Assembly: GCF_003119195.2 (NCBI RefSeq) | Contig: NZ_CP022254.1 | Span: forward strand, 1,210,001 to 1,274,000 | Reading direction: 5' to 3' | Origin: Azospirillum baldaniorum | GTDB lineage: Bacteria > Pseudomonadota > Alphaproteobacteria > Azospirillales > Azospirillaceae | DNA length: 64,000 bases | Shown: positions 42,241 to 50,868 of the stretch, one piece after another | How positions within the stretch are numbered: position 1 is the stretch's first letter | Layout: every line of letters starts with the position of its first letter | Made by a program: the position numbers and the translations under genes | The notes under the pieces: model-generated | The model's database searches: none | Told to the model about the DNA's origin: nothing | What the model saw: only the letters and a program-made list of their open reading frames with translations

Positions 42241-43284
42241 GTGATCATCGAGAACGATCTGAAGCTGGACTTCAAGGATGTGCTGATCCGCCCGAAGCGC
42301 AGCACCCTGGAAAGCCGCAACGACGTGGACATCGAGCGGACCTTCCGCTTCGTCCACAGCGGGCTGGAATGGACGGGCTTCCCGCTGATCGCGGCCAACA
42401 TGGACGTGGTCGGCACCATGGCCGTCGCCCGCGCCCTGTCACGCTTCGGCGCGATGACCGCGCTGCACAAGCACTACCCGGCCGACGCCCTGATCCCCTT
42501 CTTCCGCGACGAGGACACGGCCAACGTCTTCTACTCGCTGGGCACGACGGAGGCCGACTACGACAAGTTCCAGGCGGTGAAGGCCAAGGCCCCGGTGTGC
42601 AAGCTCTGCCTGGACGTCGCCAACGGCTACACGGAACGCTTCGTGCGCGTCATCAGCCGGTTGCGCCAGGAGAACCCGGACATGGTCATCATGGCCGGCA
42701 ACGTGGTGACCGGCGACATGACCGAGGCGCTGGTGCTCGCCGGGGCCGACATCATCAAGGTCGGCATCGGGCCGGGGTCGGTCTGCACCACCCGCAAGAT
42801 GACCGGTGTCGGCTACCCGCAGCTCTCCGCCATCATCGAGTGCGCCGACGCCGCCCACGGGCTGAAGGGGCAGGTCTGCGGCGACGGCGGCTGCACGGTG
42901 CCGGGCGACATCTCCAAGGCCTACGGCGCCGGATCGGACTTCGTGATGCTCGGCGGGATGCTGGCCGGCCATGACGAGTGCGAGGGCGACATCCGCTACG
43001 AGGAGCGCGACGGCCGTAAGGTGCCGGTGGCGATGACCTTCTACGGCATGTCGTCCGACACGGCGATGCACAAGTACGCGGGCGGCGTCGCCTCCTACCG
43101 CGCGTCGGAGGGCAAGACCGTGGAGGTCCCCTACCGCGGACCGATCGACGGCACGATGCAGGAGATCATGGGCGGCGTGCGCAGCATGATGACCTACATC
43201 GGCGCCACCAAGCTGAAGGAGGTGTCGAAGCGGACCACCTTCGTCCGCGTCGGCGCGCAGCTGAACACCGTCTTCGGGGGGTGA
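42241..43284 (+). CDS. guaC: GuaC, GMP reductase
   Basis: 347 residues, the same length as E. coli GuaC. Deaminates GMP to IMP with NADPH. IMPDH/GMPR barrel with the substrate Cys loop GIGPGSVCTTR, N-terminal DFKDVLIRPKRSTL and C-terminal KTVEVPYRGPIDGTMQEIMGG. It lacks the CBS pair of IMP dehydrogenase, which decides for GMP reductase. The start is GTG at 42241. Fits the purine salvage/catabolism neighbourhood. Followed by a terminator hairpin. Confidence 0.95.
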   Translation: MIIENDLKLDFKDVLIRPKRSTLESRNDVDIERTFRFVHSGLEWTGFPLIAANMDVVGTMAVARALSRFGAMTALHKHYPADALIPFFRDEDTANVFYSLGTTEADYDKFQAVKAKAPVCKLCLDVANGYTERFVRVISRLRQENPDMVIMAGNVVTGDMTEALVLAGADIIKVGIGPGSVCTTRKMTGVGYPQLSAIIECADAAHGLKGQVCGDGGCTVPGDISKAYGAGSDFVMLGGMLAGHDECEGDIRYEERDGRKVPVAMTFYGMSSDTAMHKYAGGVASYRASEGKTVEVPYRGPIDGTMQEIMGGVRSMMTYIGATKLKEVSKRTTFVRVGAQLNTVFGG

Positions 43285-43291
43285 TGCCACC

Positions 43292-43316
43292 GGAGGTACC
43301 CTGCATCGGTACCTCC
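43292..43316 (+). terminator. Terminator hairpin after guaC
   Basis: GGAGGTACC (43292-43300) pairs with GGTACCTCC (43308-43316) around a seven-base loop, followed by TTCT. It begins eight bases after the guaC stop. Confidence 0.65.
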
Positions 43317-43370
43317 TTCTCGACCGTCTTCCTCCGGAACCACCGGCGGCTTCCACCGTTCGCAGGATGT

Positions 43371-43412
43371 GCGGACGGGTGGGGCGCCGGACGGCTTGCC
43401 CCGCCCGTCCGC
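43371..43412 (+). terminator. Large hairpin in front of glf
   Basis: 15-base arms (43371-43385 and 43398-43412) that pair with one G.U wobble, then CTTTT. It ends 30 bases before the glf start. It could be a second terminator or an attenuator for glf; no ligand-binding structure is recognised. Confidence 0.5.
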
Positions 43413-43441
43413 CTTTTGGCGGGACGAGGAAGGCAGACCTT

Positions 43442-44683
43442 ATGCGTGATTTCGATGGAGCCGCTCCGGCTTATGTGGGGCGGACGGACGGGCCGGCGGT
43501 TTTCGATTATCTGATCGTCGGGGCGGGTTTCGCCGGCAGCGTGCTGGCGGAACGTCTGGCGGCGGGGCTGGACAAGCGGGTGCTGCTGATCGACCGGCGC
43601 CCGCACATCGGCGGCAACGCCTACGACCATCACGACGACGCGGGCGTGCTGATCCATCGCTACGGCCCGCACATCTTCCACACCAATTCGCAGCCGGTGG
43701 CGGACTATCTGTCCCGCTTCACCAAGTGGCGCCCCTACGAACACCGGGTGCTCGCCCATGTGGACGGGCAGCTCGTCCCGATCCCGATCAACCGGACGAC
43801 GGTCAACCAACTGTATGGCCTGGACCTCGACGAGGCCGGCGTGGCGGAGTTCCTCAAGAGCCGCGCGGAACCGGTGGCCGACGTCCGCACCTCGGAGGAC
43901 GTGGTGGTCAGCGCGGTCGGGCGGGAGCTGTACGAGAAGTTCTTCCGCGGCTACACCCGCAAGCAATGGGGCCTCGACCCCTCGGACCTCGACAAGGCGG
44001 TGACGGCCCGGGTGCCAACGCGGACCAACGACGACGACCGCTATTTCGGCGACAGCTTCCAGAACATGCCGCTGCACGGCTTCACGCGGATGTTCGAGAA
44101 CATGCTCGACCACCCGAACATCACCATCCGCCTGGGCGCCGATTTCCGCGACGTGGTGCGCGACGTGCGCTACCGCAACCTGATCTTCACCGGCCCGGTG
44201 GACGAGTATTTCGAATACCGTTTCGGCAAGCTGCCCTACCGTTCGCTGACCTTCCGGCACGAGACGGTGGACCAGGAATGGTTCCAGCCCGTCGCCGTGG
44301 TGAACTACCCCGGCGAGGAGGTGCCGCACACCCGCATCACCGAATACAAGCACCTGACCGGCCAGACCAACCCGCGGACCAGCCTGACCTACGAATACCC
44401 GTCGGCGGAGGGCGACCCCTACTACCCGATCCCCCGCGCGGAAAACGCCGCCTTGTACCGCAAGTACCAGGAGCTGGCCGACGCCACGCCGAACGTCCAT
44501 TTCGTCGGGCGGCTGGCGACCTACCGCTACTACAACATGGATCAGGTGGTGGCGCAGGCGCTGGCGCTCTACACCCGCATCGCCAAGGCCGAAGGCGCGG
44601 TGGCGGAGGGCGCGCGCGGCATTTCCGGAATCGGCGTCGCCCAACCGGCCGCTCCGGTTCACAGCAGGAGGGAAGCCTCATGA
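43442..44683 (+). CDS. glf: UDP-galactopyranose mutase
   Basis: 413 residues. Flavoenzyme interconverting UDP-galactopyranose and UDP-galactofuranose for surface polysaccharides. FAD-binding YLIVGAGFAGSVLAERLA, then the Glf signatures DRRPHIGGNAYD, RYGPHIFHT, KFFRGYTRKQWGLDP and FVGRLATYRYYNMDQVVAQAL. The N-terminal 18 residues and about 30 C-terminal residues extend beyond the usual ends. The ATG at 43442 is preferred (AGGAAGG upstream) over an earlier ATG inside the leader hairpin. Its stop overlaps the start of a small gene. Confidence 0.94.
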   Translation: MRDFDGAAPAYVGRTDGPAVFDYLIVGAGFAGSVLAERLAAGLDKRVLLIDRRPHIGGNAYDHHDDAGVLIHRYGPHIFHTNSQPVADYLSRFTKWRPYEHRVLAHVDGQLVPIPINRTTVNQLYGLDLDEAGVAEFLKSRAEPVADVRTSEDVVVSAVGRELYEKFFRGYTRKQWGLDPSDLDKAVTARVPTRTNDDDRYFGDSFQNMPLHGFTRMFENMLDHPNITIRLGADFRDVVRDVRYRNLIFTGPVDEYFEYRFGKLPYRSLTFRHETVDQEWFQPVAVVNYPGEEVPHTRITEYKHLTGQTNPRTSLTYEYPSAEGDPYYPIPRAENAALYRKYQELADATPNVHFVGRLATYRYYNMDQVVAQALALYTRIAKAEGAVAEGARGISGIGVAQPAAPVHSRREAS

Positions 44684-44847
44684 AAGCGTTCGGAATGGCC
44701 CTGGCCACCGCCGTCGTCCTCGCCATCGGAGCCAGCGTGATTCTGGAGGGCACGCTGGGCCGCACCGCCGACGAGACCTACGCCGCCCCCTCGGTCCGGC
44801 TGAGCGATGACAACACCGTGCAGTACCGGAACTTCATGGGGCATTGA
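44680..44847 (+). CDS. Small single-helix protein coupled to glf (hypothetical)
   Basis: 55 residues. A hydrophobic segment at residues about 5-24 (GMALATAVVLAIGASVIL) is a membrane anchor or uncleaved signal, followed by a polar tail (RTADETYAAPSVRLSDDNTVQYRNFMGH). ATGA overlap with the glf stop and a strong AGGAGGGA site make translation likely. No family recognised. A weak 7-bp hairpin (44864-44886) sits between it and the convergent nadC gene. Confidence 0.65.
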   Translation: MKAFGMALATAVVLAIGASVILEGTLGRTADETYAAPSVRLSDDNTVQYRNFMGH

Positions 44848-44886
44848 GGGCTGCGTTTCAGGAGGAGGGGGCGCCGCGTCCCCTCC

Positions 44887-45720
44887 CTACATGTCCAGCC
44901 CGACGTCGAGGTTCGGCGCGCTGTGGGTCAGCCAGCCGACCGAGATCATGTCGACGCCCGCCTCGGCGATGGCCCGCACGGTGGACAGGGTGACGTTGCC
45001 CGAAGCCTCCGTCACCATGCGGCCGTCGACCAGGGCGACGGCGCGGCGCAGCGTCTGCGGGTCCATGTTGTCGAGCAGGACGACATCGACCGGCAGGGTC
45101 AGCAGCTCCTCCAGCTGGGCCAGCGTGTCGACCTCGACCTCCACTTTCACCATGTGGCCGATGGCGGCGCGGACGCGCTCGACCGCCGCGCGGATGCCGC
45201 CGGCCACGGCGATGTGGTTGTCCTTGACCAGAACCGCGTCGTCGAGCCCGAAGCGGTGGTTGAAGCCGCCGCCCAGCCGCACCGCCTGCTTTTCCAGGAC
45301 GCGCAGGCCGGGGGTGGTCTTGCGGGTGCAGACGATGCGGGCGCGGGTCCCCTCGACCTCGCGCACCAGCGCGCGGGTTGCGGTGGCGATGCCGGACAGG
45401 CGGCCCAGCAGGTTCAGCGCCGTCCGCTCCGCCGTCAGCAGGGCTCGGGCGCGGGCCGTCACGGTGGCGATGGTGGCGCCGGGGGCCACGTCGGCGCCGT
45501 CGCCGTGCTCCACCCGCAGCTCCGCCGCCGGGTCAAGGATGCGGAAGGCGGACAGGGCGACCTCCAGCCCGGCGACGCGCCCGTCCTTGCGGGCGGCCAC
45601 CCGAGCCGTCGCCACGGCGTCCGCCGGGACGATGCTGTCGGTGGTGATGTCGCCGGCCCGACCGAGGTCCTCCGCCAGGGCGGCGCGGACGATCGGTTCA
45701 TAGGTCAGAGGATGGAGCAT
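44887..45720 (-). CDS. nadC: NadC, quinolinate phosphoribosyltransferase
   Basis: 277 residues. Makes nicotinate mononucleotide from quinolinate and PRPP. Family segments: ALAEDLGRAGDITTDSIV, ERTALNLLGRLSGIATATRALV, CTRKTTPGLRVLEKQAVRLGGGFNHRFGLDDAVLVKDNHI and EASGNVTLSTVRAIAEAGVDMISVG. Catalytic Arg, Lys and His residues are present in the CTRKTTPG and GGGFNHR segments. The 5' end overlaps nadB by 16 bases. Last gene of nadA-nadB-nadC. Confidence 0.97.
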   Translation of the reverse strand: MLHPLTYEPIVRAALAEDLGRAGDITTDSIVPADAVATARVAARKDGRVAGLEVALSAFRILDPAAELRVEHGDGADVAPGATIATVTARARALLTAERTALNLLGRLSGIATATRALVREVEGTRARIVCTRKTTPGLRVLEKQAVRLGGGFNHRFGLDDAVLVKDNHIAVAGGIRAAVERVRAAIGHMVKVEVEVDTLAQLEELLTLPVDVVLLDNMDPQTLRRAVALVDGRMVTEASGNVTLSTVRAIAEAGVDMISVGWLTHSAPNLDVGLDM

Positions 45721-47327
45721 GCGGCGTCTCCGGAAAGGGGGCCGGCGGCCCCGGTCAGGTCGGTGAGGGTGAAGCGGTGGCGCTGCGCCGCCGGGTCTTC
45801 CTGAGGGAAGTCGGTGCGGAAATGCGCTCCGCGGCTTTCGCTGCGGGCGAGGGCGGCGTGGACGATCAGCCGTCCGGCCAGCAGGCGGTTGCGCGCCTCG
45901 CCCCAGCGGCGGACGGCGGCAAGGTCCGCCGGGCCGACGCCGCACAGCGCGTCGAGCGCCACGGCGAGCCGATCCAGCTTGCGCCGGGCGGCCAGCAGCC
46001 CCACCCCGTCGCGCACCAGCCCGGCGCCCTGGTAGAGCGTGCGGCGGGATTCGTCGGTGATGGCGTCGAGCAACGCGGCCCCGACCTCCCCGGCGACGGC
46101 CGGAGCGTCGGGCAGGGCGACGGGCGGCAGGGGAGGCAGGTCCCGCCCCGCCACGTCGCGGGCGACCCGCGCGCCGAACACCAGCGCCTCCAGAAGGGAG
46201 TTGCTGGCCAGCCGGTTGGCGCCGTGGACGCCGGTGCAGGCGGCCTCGCCGCAGGCCCACAGCCCGTCCAGGCTGGTCCGCCCGGCGGGATCGGTGACCA
46301 CCCCGCCCATGTGGTAATGCGCCGCTGGGGCGACCGGCACCGGCTCCCGCCATGGGTCCAGACCATGGGCGGCGCAAAGAGCCAGCACGGTGGGGAAGCC
46401 GTCCGGCTTGGCGGCCAGCGCCGGACGCAGGTCCAGCCGCACCGGCTCCCCCGCCGCGACGCGGGCGCCGATGGCGCGGGCCACCACGTCGCGCGGGGCC
46501 AACTCGGCCAACGGGTGTTCCGCCGCCATGAAACGGACCCCGCGCCGGTCGAGCAGCAGCGCCCCGGCGCCGCGCAGCGCCTCGGTCAACAGCGGGGCGG
46601 GGTCGGCGTCCACCGCGAGCGCCGTGGGGTGGAACTGCACGAACTCCACGTCAGCGAGCAGCGCCCCGGCCCGCGCGGCCAGCGCCAGCCCGTCGCCGGT
46701 CGCCTCCGGCGGGTTGGTGGTGCGGGCGTAGGCCCCGCCGACCCCGCCGGTCGCCAGCACCACGCGCGGCGCGCGGTGGAACACCCAGCCTTCGGAATGG
46801 CAGGCCAGCACGCCGCAGACCCGCCCATGGCGCACCGCCAGATCGACGGCGAAGGCGTTGCTCTCCACCCGGATCGACGGGGTGGCGCGCACCCGCTCGG
46901 CCAGCGCCGCGACCAGCGTCGCCCCGGTGGCGTCGCCACCGGCATGGACGATGCGCGCCGCCCCGTGCGCGGCCTCCCGACCCAGCAGAGGGGCGCCGTC
47001 GGTGCCGCGGTCGAAGGGCAGCCCGGCGAGGAGCAGCGCCCGCACCCGCTCCGCCCCCTCGCGGGTCAGCAGCAGGGCGCGGCCGGGGTCCACGAAGCCG
47101 GCGCCGGCGGCCACCGTGTCGGCGGCGTGCGCCTCCGGCCCGTCGCCGGGGCCGATGGCGGCGGCGATGCCGCCCTGGGCGTGGTTGCTGGAGCCGCCCG
47201 GCAGGTCCGGCGTCTTGGTCAGCAGCGTGACGGCGCGCGGCGCCAGATGCAGGGCGGCGGTCAGCCCGGCCATGCCGGAGCCGATGACGACCACCTCCGA
47301 ATCGCGGACCGTGTAAGGGGTGGGCAT
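45705..47327 (-). CDS. nadB: NadB, L-aspartate oxidase
   Basis: 540 residues. FAD enzyme oxidising L-aspartate to iminoaspartate, the partner of NadA. N-terminal FAD motif VVVIGSGMAGLTAALHLA, then SNHAQGGIAAAIGPGD, a fumarate-reductase-like core (HYHMGGVVTDPAGRTSLDGLWACGEAACTGVHGANRLASNSLLEALVFGARVARD) and a helical C-terminus. A family B repeat separates it from nadA. Overlaps nadC. Confidence 0.97.
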   Translation of the reverse strand: MPTPYTVRDSEVVVIGSGMAGLTAALHLAPRAVTLLTKTPDLPGGSSNHAQGGIAAAIGPGDGPEAHAADTVAAGAGFVDPGRALLLTREGAERVRALLLAGLPFDRGTDGAPLLGREAAHGAARIVHAGGDATGATLVAALAERVRATPSIRVESNAFAVDLAVRHGRVCGVLACHSEGWVFHRAPRVVLATGGVGGAYARTTNPPEATGDGLALAARAGALLADVEFVQFHPTALAVDADPAPLLTEALRGAGALLLDRRGVRFMAAEHPLAELAPRDVVARAIGARVAAGEPVRLDLRPALAAKPDGFPTVLALCAAHGLDPWREPVPVAPAAHYHMGGVVTDPAGRTSLDGLWACGEAACTGVHGANRLASNSLLEALVFGARVARDVAGRDLPPLPPVALPDAPAVAGEVGAALLDAITDESRRTLYQGAGLVRDGVGLLAARRKLDRLAVALDALCGVGPADLAAVRRWGEARNRLLAGRLIVHAALARSESRGAHFRTDFPQEDPAAQRHRFTLTDLTGAAGPLSGDAACSIL

Positions 47328-47355
47328 GGGCGGGTTCTCGTGATGGAGAATCTAA

Positions 47356-47472
47356 CCCTCTCCCCTCCGGGGAGAGGGTGGCCCGAAGGGCCGGTGAGGG
47401 GGCTGCGCTTTTGTCGAACCTACCGACACGCGCAACCCCCTCACCCTGACCCTCTCCCCGGAGGGGAGAGGG
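47356..47472. repeat. Intergenic palindromic repeat, family B copy 3
   Basis: CCCTCTCCCCTCCGGGGAGA and TCTCCCCGGAGGGGAGAGGG arms around CTGCGC/GCGCAACCCC, between nadA and nadB inside the operon. The left arm has GTGGCCCGAAGGGCCGGTGA in place of the usual GTTAGGGTGA. Confidence 0.85.
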
Positions 47473-47481
47473 GATACGGGA

Positions 47482-48492
47482 TCAGCGCGGCTTCACCGCC
47501 AGCATCCGTTCCACCGAACGGCGGGCGCGGTCGGCCACCTCCGGCGCGATGGTCACCTGCGGTTCCAGCGTGCGCAGGCTGTCCAGGATGTTCGCCAGCG
47601 TGATCTTCTTCATGTGCGGGCACAGGTTGCAGGGCCGCACGAACTCCGTCTCCGGCGAGGCGGCGGCGACGTTGTCGCTCATCGAGCATTCGGTGACCAT
47701 CAGCACCCGCGGCGGGCGGCGGTCCGCCACAAAGTCGACCATGCGGGCGGTGGAGCCGACGAAGTCCGCGGCCTCCAGGACGTCCGGCGGGCATTCCGGG
47801 TGGGCGATGACGATCAACTCGTCGAAGCGCCCGCGGAACTCGCGGATCTCGTCGCCGGTGAAGCGCTCGTGCACCTCGCAATGGCCCTTCCAGGCGATGA
47901 TCTCGACGCTGGTCTGGGTGGCGACGTATTTTGCCAGATACTCGTCGGGCAGCATGATGACGCGCGGCGCGCCCAGCGATTCCACCACCTCCACCGCGTT
48001 GCCGGAGGTGCAGCAGATGTCCACCTCCGCCTTCACGTCGGCCGAGGTGTTGACGTAGGCGACCACCGGCACGCCCGGATAGCGCTCGCGCAGCAGGCGC
48101 ACGTCGGCGGCGGTGATCGATTCGGCCAGCGAGCAGCCCGCCCCGGTGTCGGGAATCAGCACCGTCTTGGCCGGGTTCAGCAGCTTCGCCGTCTCCGCCA
48201 TGAAATGCACGCCGGCCAGGACGATGACGTCGGCGTCGGTCTCGGTCGCCCGCGCGGCGAGCGCCAGGCTGTCGCCGACGATGTCGGCCACGCCGTGGAA
48301 GATCTCGGGCGTCTGGTAGTTGTGGGCGAGGATCACCGCGTTGCGTTCCCGCTTCAGGCGGTTGATCTCATGGACCAGCGGGGCGTGGAACGGCCATTCG
48401 ACGGCGGGGACCACGCGCTTCATGCGCTCGTAGATCGGCTGCGTCGCCGCGGCGATGTCGGGCGTGTAGGCAAGGCCGGTGGTGTCGCGCAT
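47482..48492 (-). CDS. nadA: NadA, quinolinate synthase
   Basis: 336 residues. Condenses iminoaspartate with DHAP to quinolinate, using a [4Fe-4S] cluster. Family motifs: NAVILAHNYQTPEIF, ADVIVLAGVHFMAETAKLL, YVNTSADVKAEVDICCTSGNAVEV and the cluster Cys in PCNLCPHMKKITL. Length fits the class with three dispersed cluster cysteines. First gene of the operon; a TGCTC/GAGCA palindrome lies 16 bases upstream of the start codon. Confidence 0.97.
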   Translation of the reverse strand: MRDTTGLAYTPDIAAATQPIYERMKRVVPAVEWPFHAPLVHEINRLKRERNAVILAHNYQTPEIFHGVADIVGDSLALAARATETDADVIVLAGVHFMAETAKLLNPAKTVLIPDTGAGCSLAESITAADVRLLRERYPGVPVVAYVNTSADVKAEVDICCTSGNAVEVVESLGAPRVIMLPDEYLAKYVATQTSVEIIAWKGHCEVHERFTGDEIREFRGRFDELIVIAHPECPPDVLEAADFVGSTARMVDFVADRRPPRVLMVTECSMSDNVAAASPETEFVRPCNLCPHMKKITLANILDSLRTLEPQVTIAPEVADRARRSVERMLAVKPR

Positions 48493-48507
48493 GGCGCATT
48501 CCTTTAA

Positions 48508-48522
48508 TGCTCTCTGTGAGCA
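48508..48522. promoter_or_regulatory. Candidate operator of the nadABC operon
   Basis: Inverted repeat TGCTC-TCTGT-GAGCA in the promoter region of nadA, with a further half-site GGAGCA at 48542-48547. Alphaproteobacterial nad operons are often repressed by NadQ-type or NrtR-type regulators. Which protein, if any, binds here is not shown by the sequence. Confidence 0.4.
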
Positions 48523-48593
48523 AAACCATAAATACTCGATTGGAGCATATCAAGCGGAAAAGAATGCGCCGTGCGGAACGTTGGTGATTCGTC

Positions 48594-48956
48594 CTACTTG
48601 GCTTCCTGGCTGCTCAGGTCGGAGGGGTTTTCGGAGCGGGTCGGCTCGTGTCCCATGTCGGGTTCGCTGGCCCATTGGTTGGGGCGCGGCACCGGGTTGC
48701 CCTGGAGGTCGGGCGGCGCCCGGCGGACGTCGGCCAGGGCCTGCTGAAGCTCCGCCCCCTGGGTTTCGCCGCTGGTGGTGGCCTTGGGCGCGCGCACACC
48801 CTGTTCGTTGGGCGGCGGCTCCTGGCTCTGCTGCACCTTGATGTCGTTGGACAGCGACTCCTTGTTGACTTCCTGGGCGATAACGTTGCCGGTCATCAGC
48901 AGCCCGGCGACAAGGCCGGAGGAGACGAGACCGGAGGAAATGAGGGCGGCGAGCAA
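48594..48956 (-). CDS. Exported hypothetical protein
   Basis: About 120 residues from a TTG at 48956, chosen because AGGAG lies nine bases upstream. N-terminal hydrophobic stretch (LISSGLVSSGLVAGLLMTGNVIA) with a likely cleavage site after VIAQ, then a polar, proline- and glutamine-rich mature part without recognisable domain (QQSQEPPPNEQGVRAPK ... PRPNQWASEPDMGHEP). Probably a small periplasmic or surface protein. Not recognised further. Confidence 0.6.
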   Translation of the reverse strand: MLAALISSGLVSSGLVAGLLMTGNVIAQEVNKESLSNDIKVQQSQEPPPNEQGVRAPKATTSGETQGAELQQALADVRRAPPDLQGNPVPRPNQWASEPDMGHEPTRSENPSDLSSQEAK

Positions 48957-49051
48957 GGCGGCGGACTCCTTTTGGATGAAGGGGTGACAAGGCCGTCCCT
49001 CCCACCAACAGGCGTTGGCACCAACCCTCCCGTTCGCGCGTTATCAGGGGC

Positions 49052-49657
49052 ATGGACCCGACCGACTCCCCGACTCTTCCGCCCATCTTCCAGCCCTGGC
49101 CCGCCGAGGCGGGCGGCCCCTTCGCCACCGCCTGCCGCTTCGCCGCGGAGGGGGCGGCGCCCGGCACGCTCGTCCACAGCGGCCGGCGCGACCGGCTGGA
49201 CGTGGCGGTGGTGCTGGTCCCCGACCGGCCGGACGCGGGGGACGGCCTCGCCGCCGTCACCCTGGTCGCGCTGGCCGACGCGCTGGAGGCGCTGGGGCCG
49301 CCGAACCAGAGCATCCGCTTCGACGGCGCAGGTCGCCTGCTGCTGAACGGCGCGGTGGCCGGCGGGGTGACCGTCGCGCTCGGCCCCGGCGCCGAGGACG
49401 GGCTTCCCGCCTGGGCCGTGGTCGGTGCGGAGCTGGAGGTTCTCGGCGACCCCGACGATCCCGACCCGGGGCGACACCCCGACCGCACGGCGCTGCGCGA
49501 GGAGGGCTTCGGCGACACCGACGCCGTGGCGGTGCTGGAGAGCTTCACCCGGCATTTCCTGACCTGGATCGACCGCTGGATGGACGCGGGCTTCGAGCCG
49601 GTGCGGCGGGTCTGGGAACAGCGGCTGGTCCGCAAGGCAGAAGGGACGCGGTCATGA
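49052..49657 (+). CDS. Biotin/lipoate-ligase-like protein at the head of the formate dehydrogenase operon
   Basis: 201 residues. Resembles the biotin/lipoate protein ligase-like family with a DUF4444-type C-terminus that accompanies formate dehydrogenase genes in Rhodospirillales and Rhizobiales: DRLDVAVVLVPDRP, ALADALEALGPPNQSIRFDGAGRLLLNGAVAGGVTVALGPG. The canonical ligase GRGRxxR motif is absent, so activity as a ligase is doubtful. Its TGA overlaps the next ATG. Role in formate dehydrogenase assembly is inferred from context. Confidence 0.65.
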   Translation: MDPTDSPTLPPIFQPWPAEAGGPFATACRFAAEGAAPGTLVHSGRRDRLDVAVVLVPDRPDAGDGLAAVTLVALADALEALGPPNQSIRFDGAGRLLLNGAVAGGVTVALGPGAEDGLPAWAVVGAELEVLGDPDDPDPGRHPDRTALREEGFGDTDAVAVLESFTRHFLTWIDRWMDAGFEPVRRVWEQRLVRKAEGTRS

Positions 49658-50178
49658 CCGGGCAGGCCGAACGGCGCGGCGTCGGGATCACGGTGGAGCG
49701 CCAGCGCATCGACAACCCGTGGGTGGACGCCCGCTGGCGGGTGACCGGCGCCCTGCCGGCGCTGCCCGACCGCGCGCCCTGGACCGTGCTGGCGCAGGAC
49801 GGCGAGCGCACCGGCTATTACGCGGGTGCGGCGGAGATCGTGCTCCATCCCGGCGAGACGGAGAATTACGTCGAGAACCTGAAAGGCGGCCAGCCGATGC
49901 TCTACGTCATCCTGCGCCGCTGCGCGGAGGAGCCGGGGCTGCGGCTGCTCGCCGTCACCGTCGATCCCGGCGAGGTCGACGCCCATTCCGACGCGGGCGA
50001 CGACCTGATCGAAGCGATCCCCCTGACGCCCGACCTCGCGGCATGGATGCGCGATTTCGTGGCCCGCCACCACACCGAACGGCCCTTCTACAAGCGCCAG
50101 CGCGACCGCGCCGACCCGGAGGCGCTGGCCCGCCGTGCCCCGGTTGCTCATCCAGAAAAGGATCACCGCCATGGATGA
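49654..50178 (+). CDS. DUF3305 protein
   Basis: 174 residues. DUF3305 landmarks: VERQRIDNPWVDARWRVTGALP and LHPGETENYVENLKGGQPMLYVILR. Such genes regularly sit between the ligase-like gene and DUF3306 upstream of formate dehydrogenase operons; their biochemical role is not established. ATGA coupling with the gene before it and an eight-base overlap with the gene after it place it in the operon. No signal peptide. Confidence 0.8.
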   Translation: MTGQAERRGVGITVERQRIDNPWVDARWRVTGALPALPDRAPWTVLAQDGERTGYYAGAAEIVLHPGETENYVENLKGGQPMLYVILRRCAEEPGLRLLAVTVDPGEVDAHSDAGDDLIEAIPLTPDLAAWMRDFVARHHTERPFYKRQRDRADPEALARRAPVAHPEKDHRHG

Positions 50179-50734
50179 CGGGTCGGAAGGCTTCCTGTCC
50201 CGCTGGTCGCGGCGCAAGCAGGAGGCGCGCACGGCGCCCGTCGAGCCTCCCGAACCGCCGGAGGAGCGGGATGCGGCGGAGGAACCGCAGGCCATCGCCG
50301 TTCCGCCTCCGGAACCCTTCGACCCGGAGAGCCTGCCGCCGGTGGAGAGCCTGGGCGCGGACAGCGACTACACCGGCTTCCTCGCCAGCAACGTCCCGAA
50401 GGAGCTGAAACGGCTGGCCCTGCGCAAGGCCTGGACCAGCGACCCGGTGATCGCGGGCTTCCGCGGCTTTGCCGAGTATGACTGGGACTGCAACGCCCCC
50501 GGCTACGGCAAGCTGCTCGACACCGACCGCATCGCCGACCTGCTGGACCGCATTGCCACCGACGAGAAGCCGCCGGAGGAGGAGAAGCCGGAGGAGGTGG
50601 TGGTCGCTGACATGGATGAGTCTGACGAAAGTGAGGGTATTGCCCCCACCCAGGCCCTCCCCCGCTCCGCAGGGGAGGGAGAAAGAAGCAAAGCGGCGGC
50701 AGTCCCCTCCCCTGCGAAAGCGGAGGAGGGTTAG
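50171..50734 (+). CDS. DUF3306 protein with a repeat-derived C-terminal tail
   Basis: 187 residues. DUF3306 core: GFLSRWSRRKQEA at the N-terminus and SDYTGFLASNVPKELKRLALRKAWTSDPVIAGFRGFAEYDWDCNAPGYGKL. The ATG at 50171 is preferred because it opens the conserved motif. From about residue 158 the protein is read from a family A palindromic repeat (GIAPTQALPRSAGEGERSKAAAVPSPAKAEEG), which evidently removed or extended the original end. Function unknown; formate dehydrogenase accessory by context. Confidence 0.78.
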   Translation: MDDGSEGFLSRWSRRKQEARTAPVEPPEPPEERDAAEEPQAIAVPPPEPFDPESLPPVESLGADSDYTGFLASNVPKELKRLALRKAWTSDPVIAGFRGFAEYDWDCNAPGYGKLLDTDRIADLLDRIATDEKPPEEEKPEEVVVADMDESDESEGIAPTQALPRSAGEGERSKAAAVPSPAKAEEG

Positions 50735-50743
50735 GGTGGGGGC
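50642..50743. repeat. Palindromic repeat, family A copy 4, inside a DUF3306 gene
   Basis: GCCCCCACCCAGGCCCTCCC arm and the complementary arm ending GGTTAGGGTGGGGGC. It supplies about 31 codons and the stop of the DUF3306 gene. Confidence 0.85.
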
Positions 50744-50868
50744 AGCACCCAAGCACGAAGACAACCCCACCACCCCGCCTGGACTGCGCAACCTTTGGGC
50801 AATCCCGCTGTTGTCCCAGATGAGCCGGACCTTAACCGGCCACGGGAAAGGCGAAGCGGGGCAAAGGC

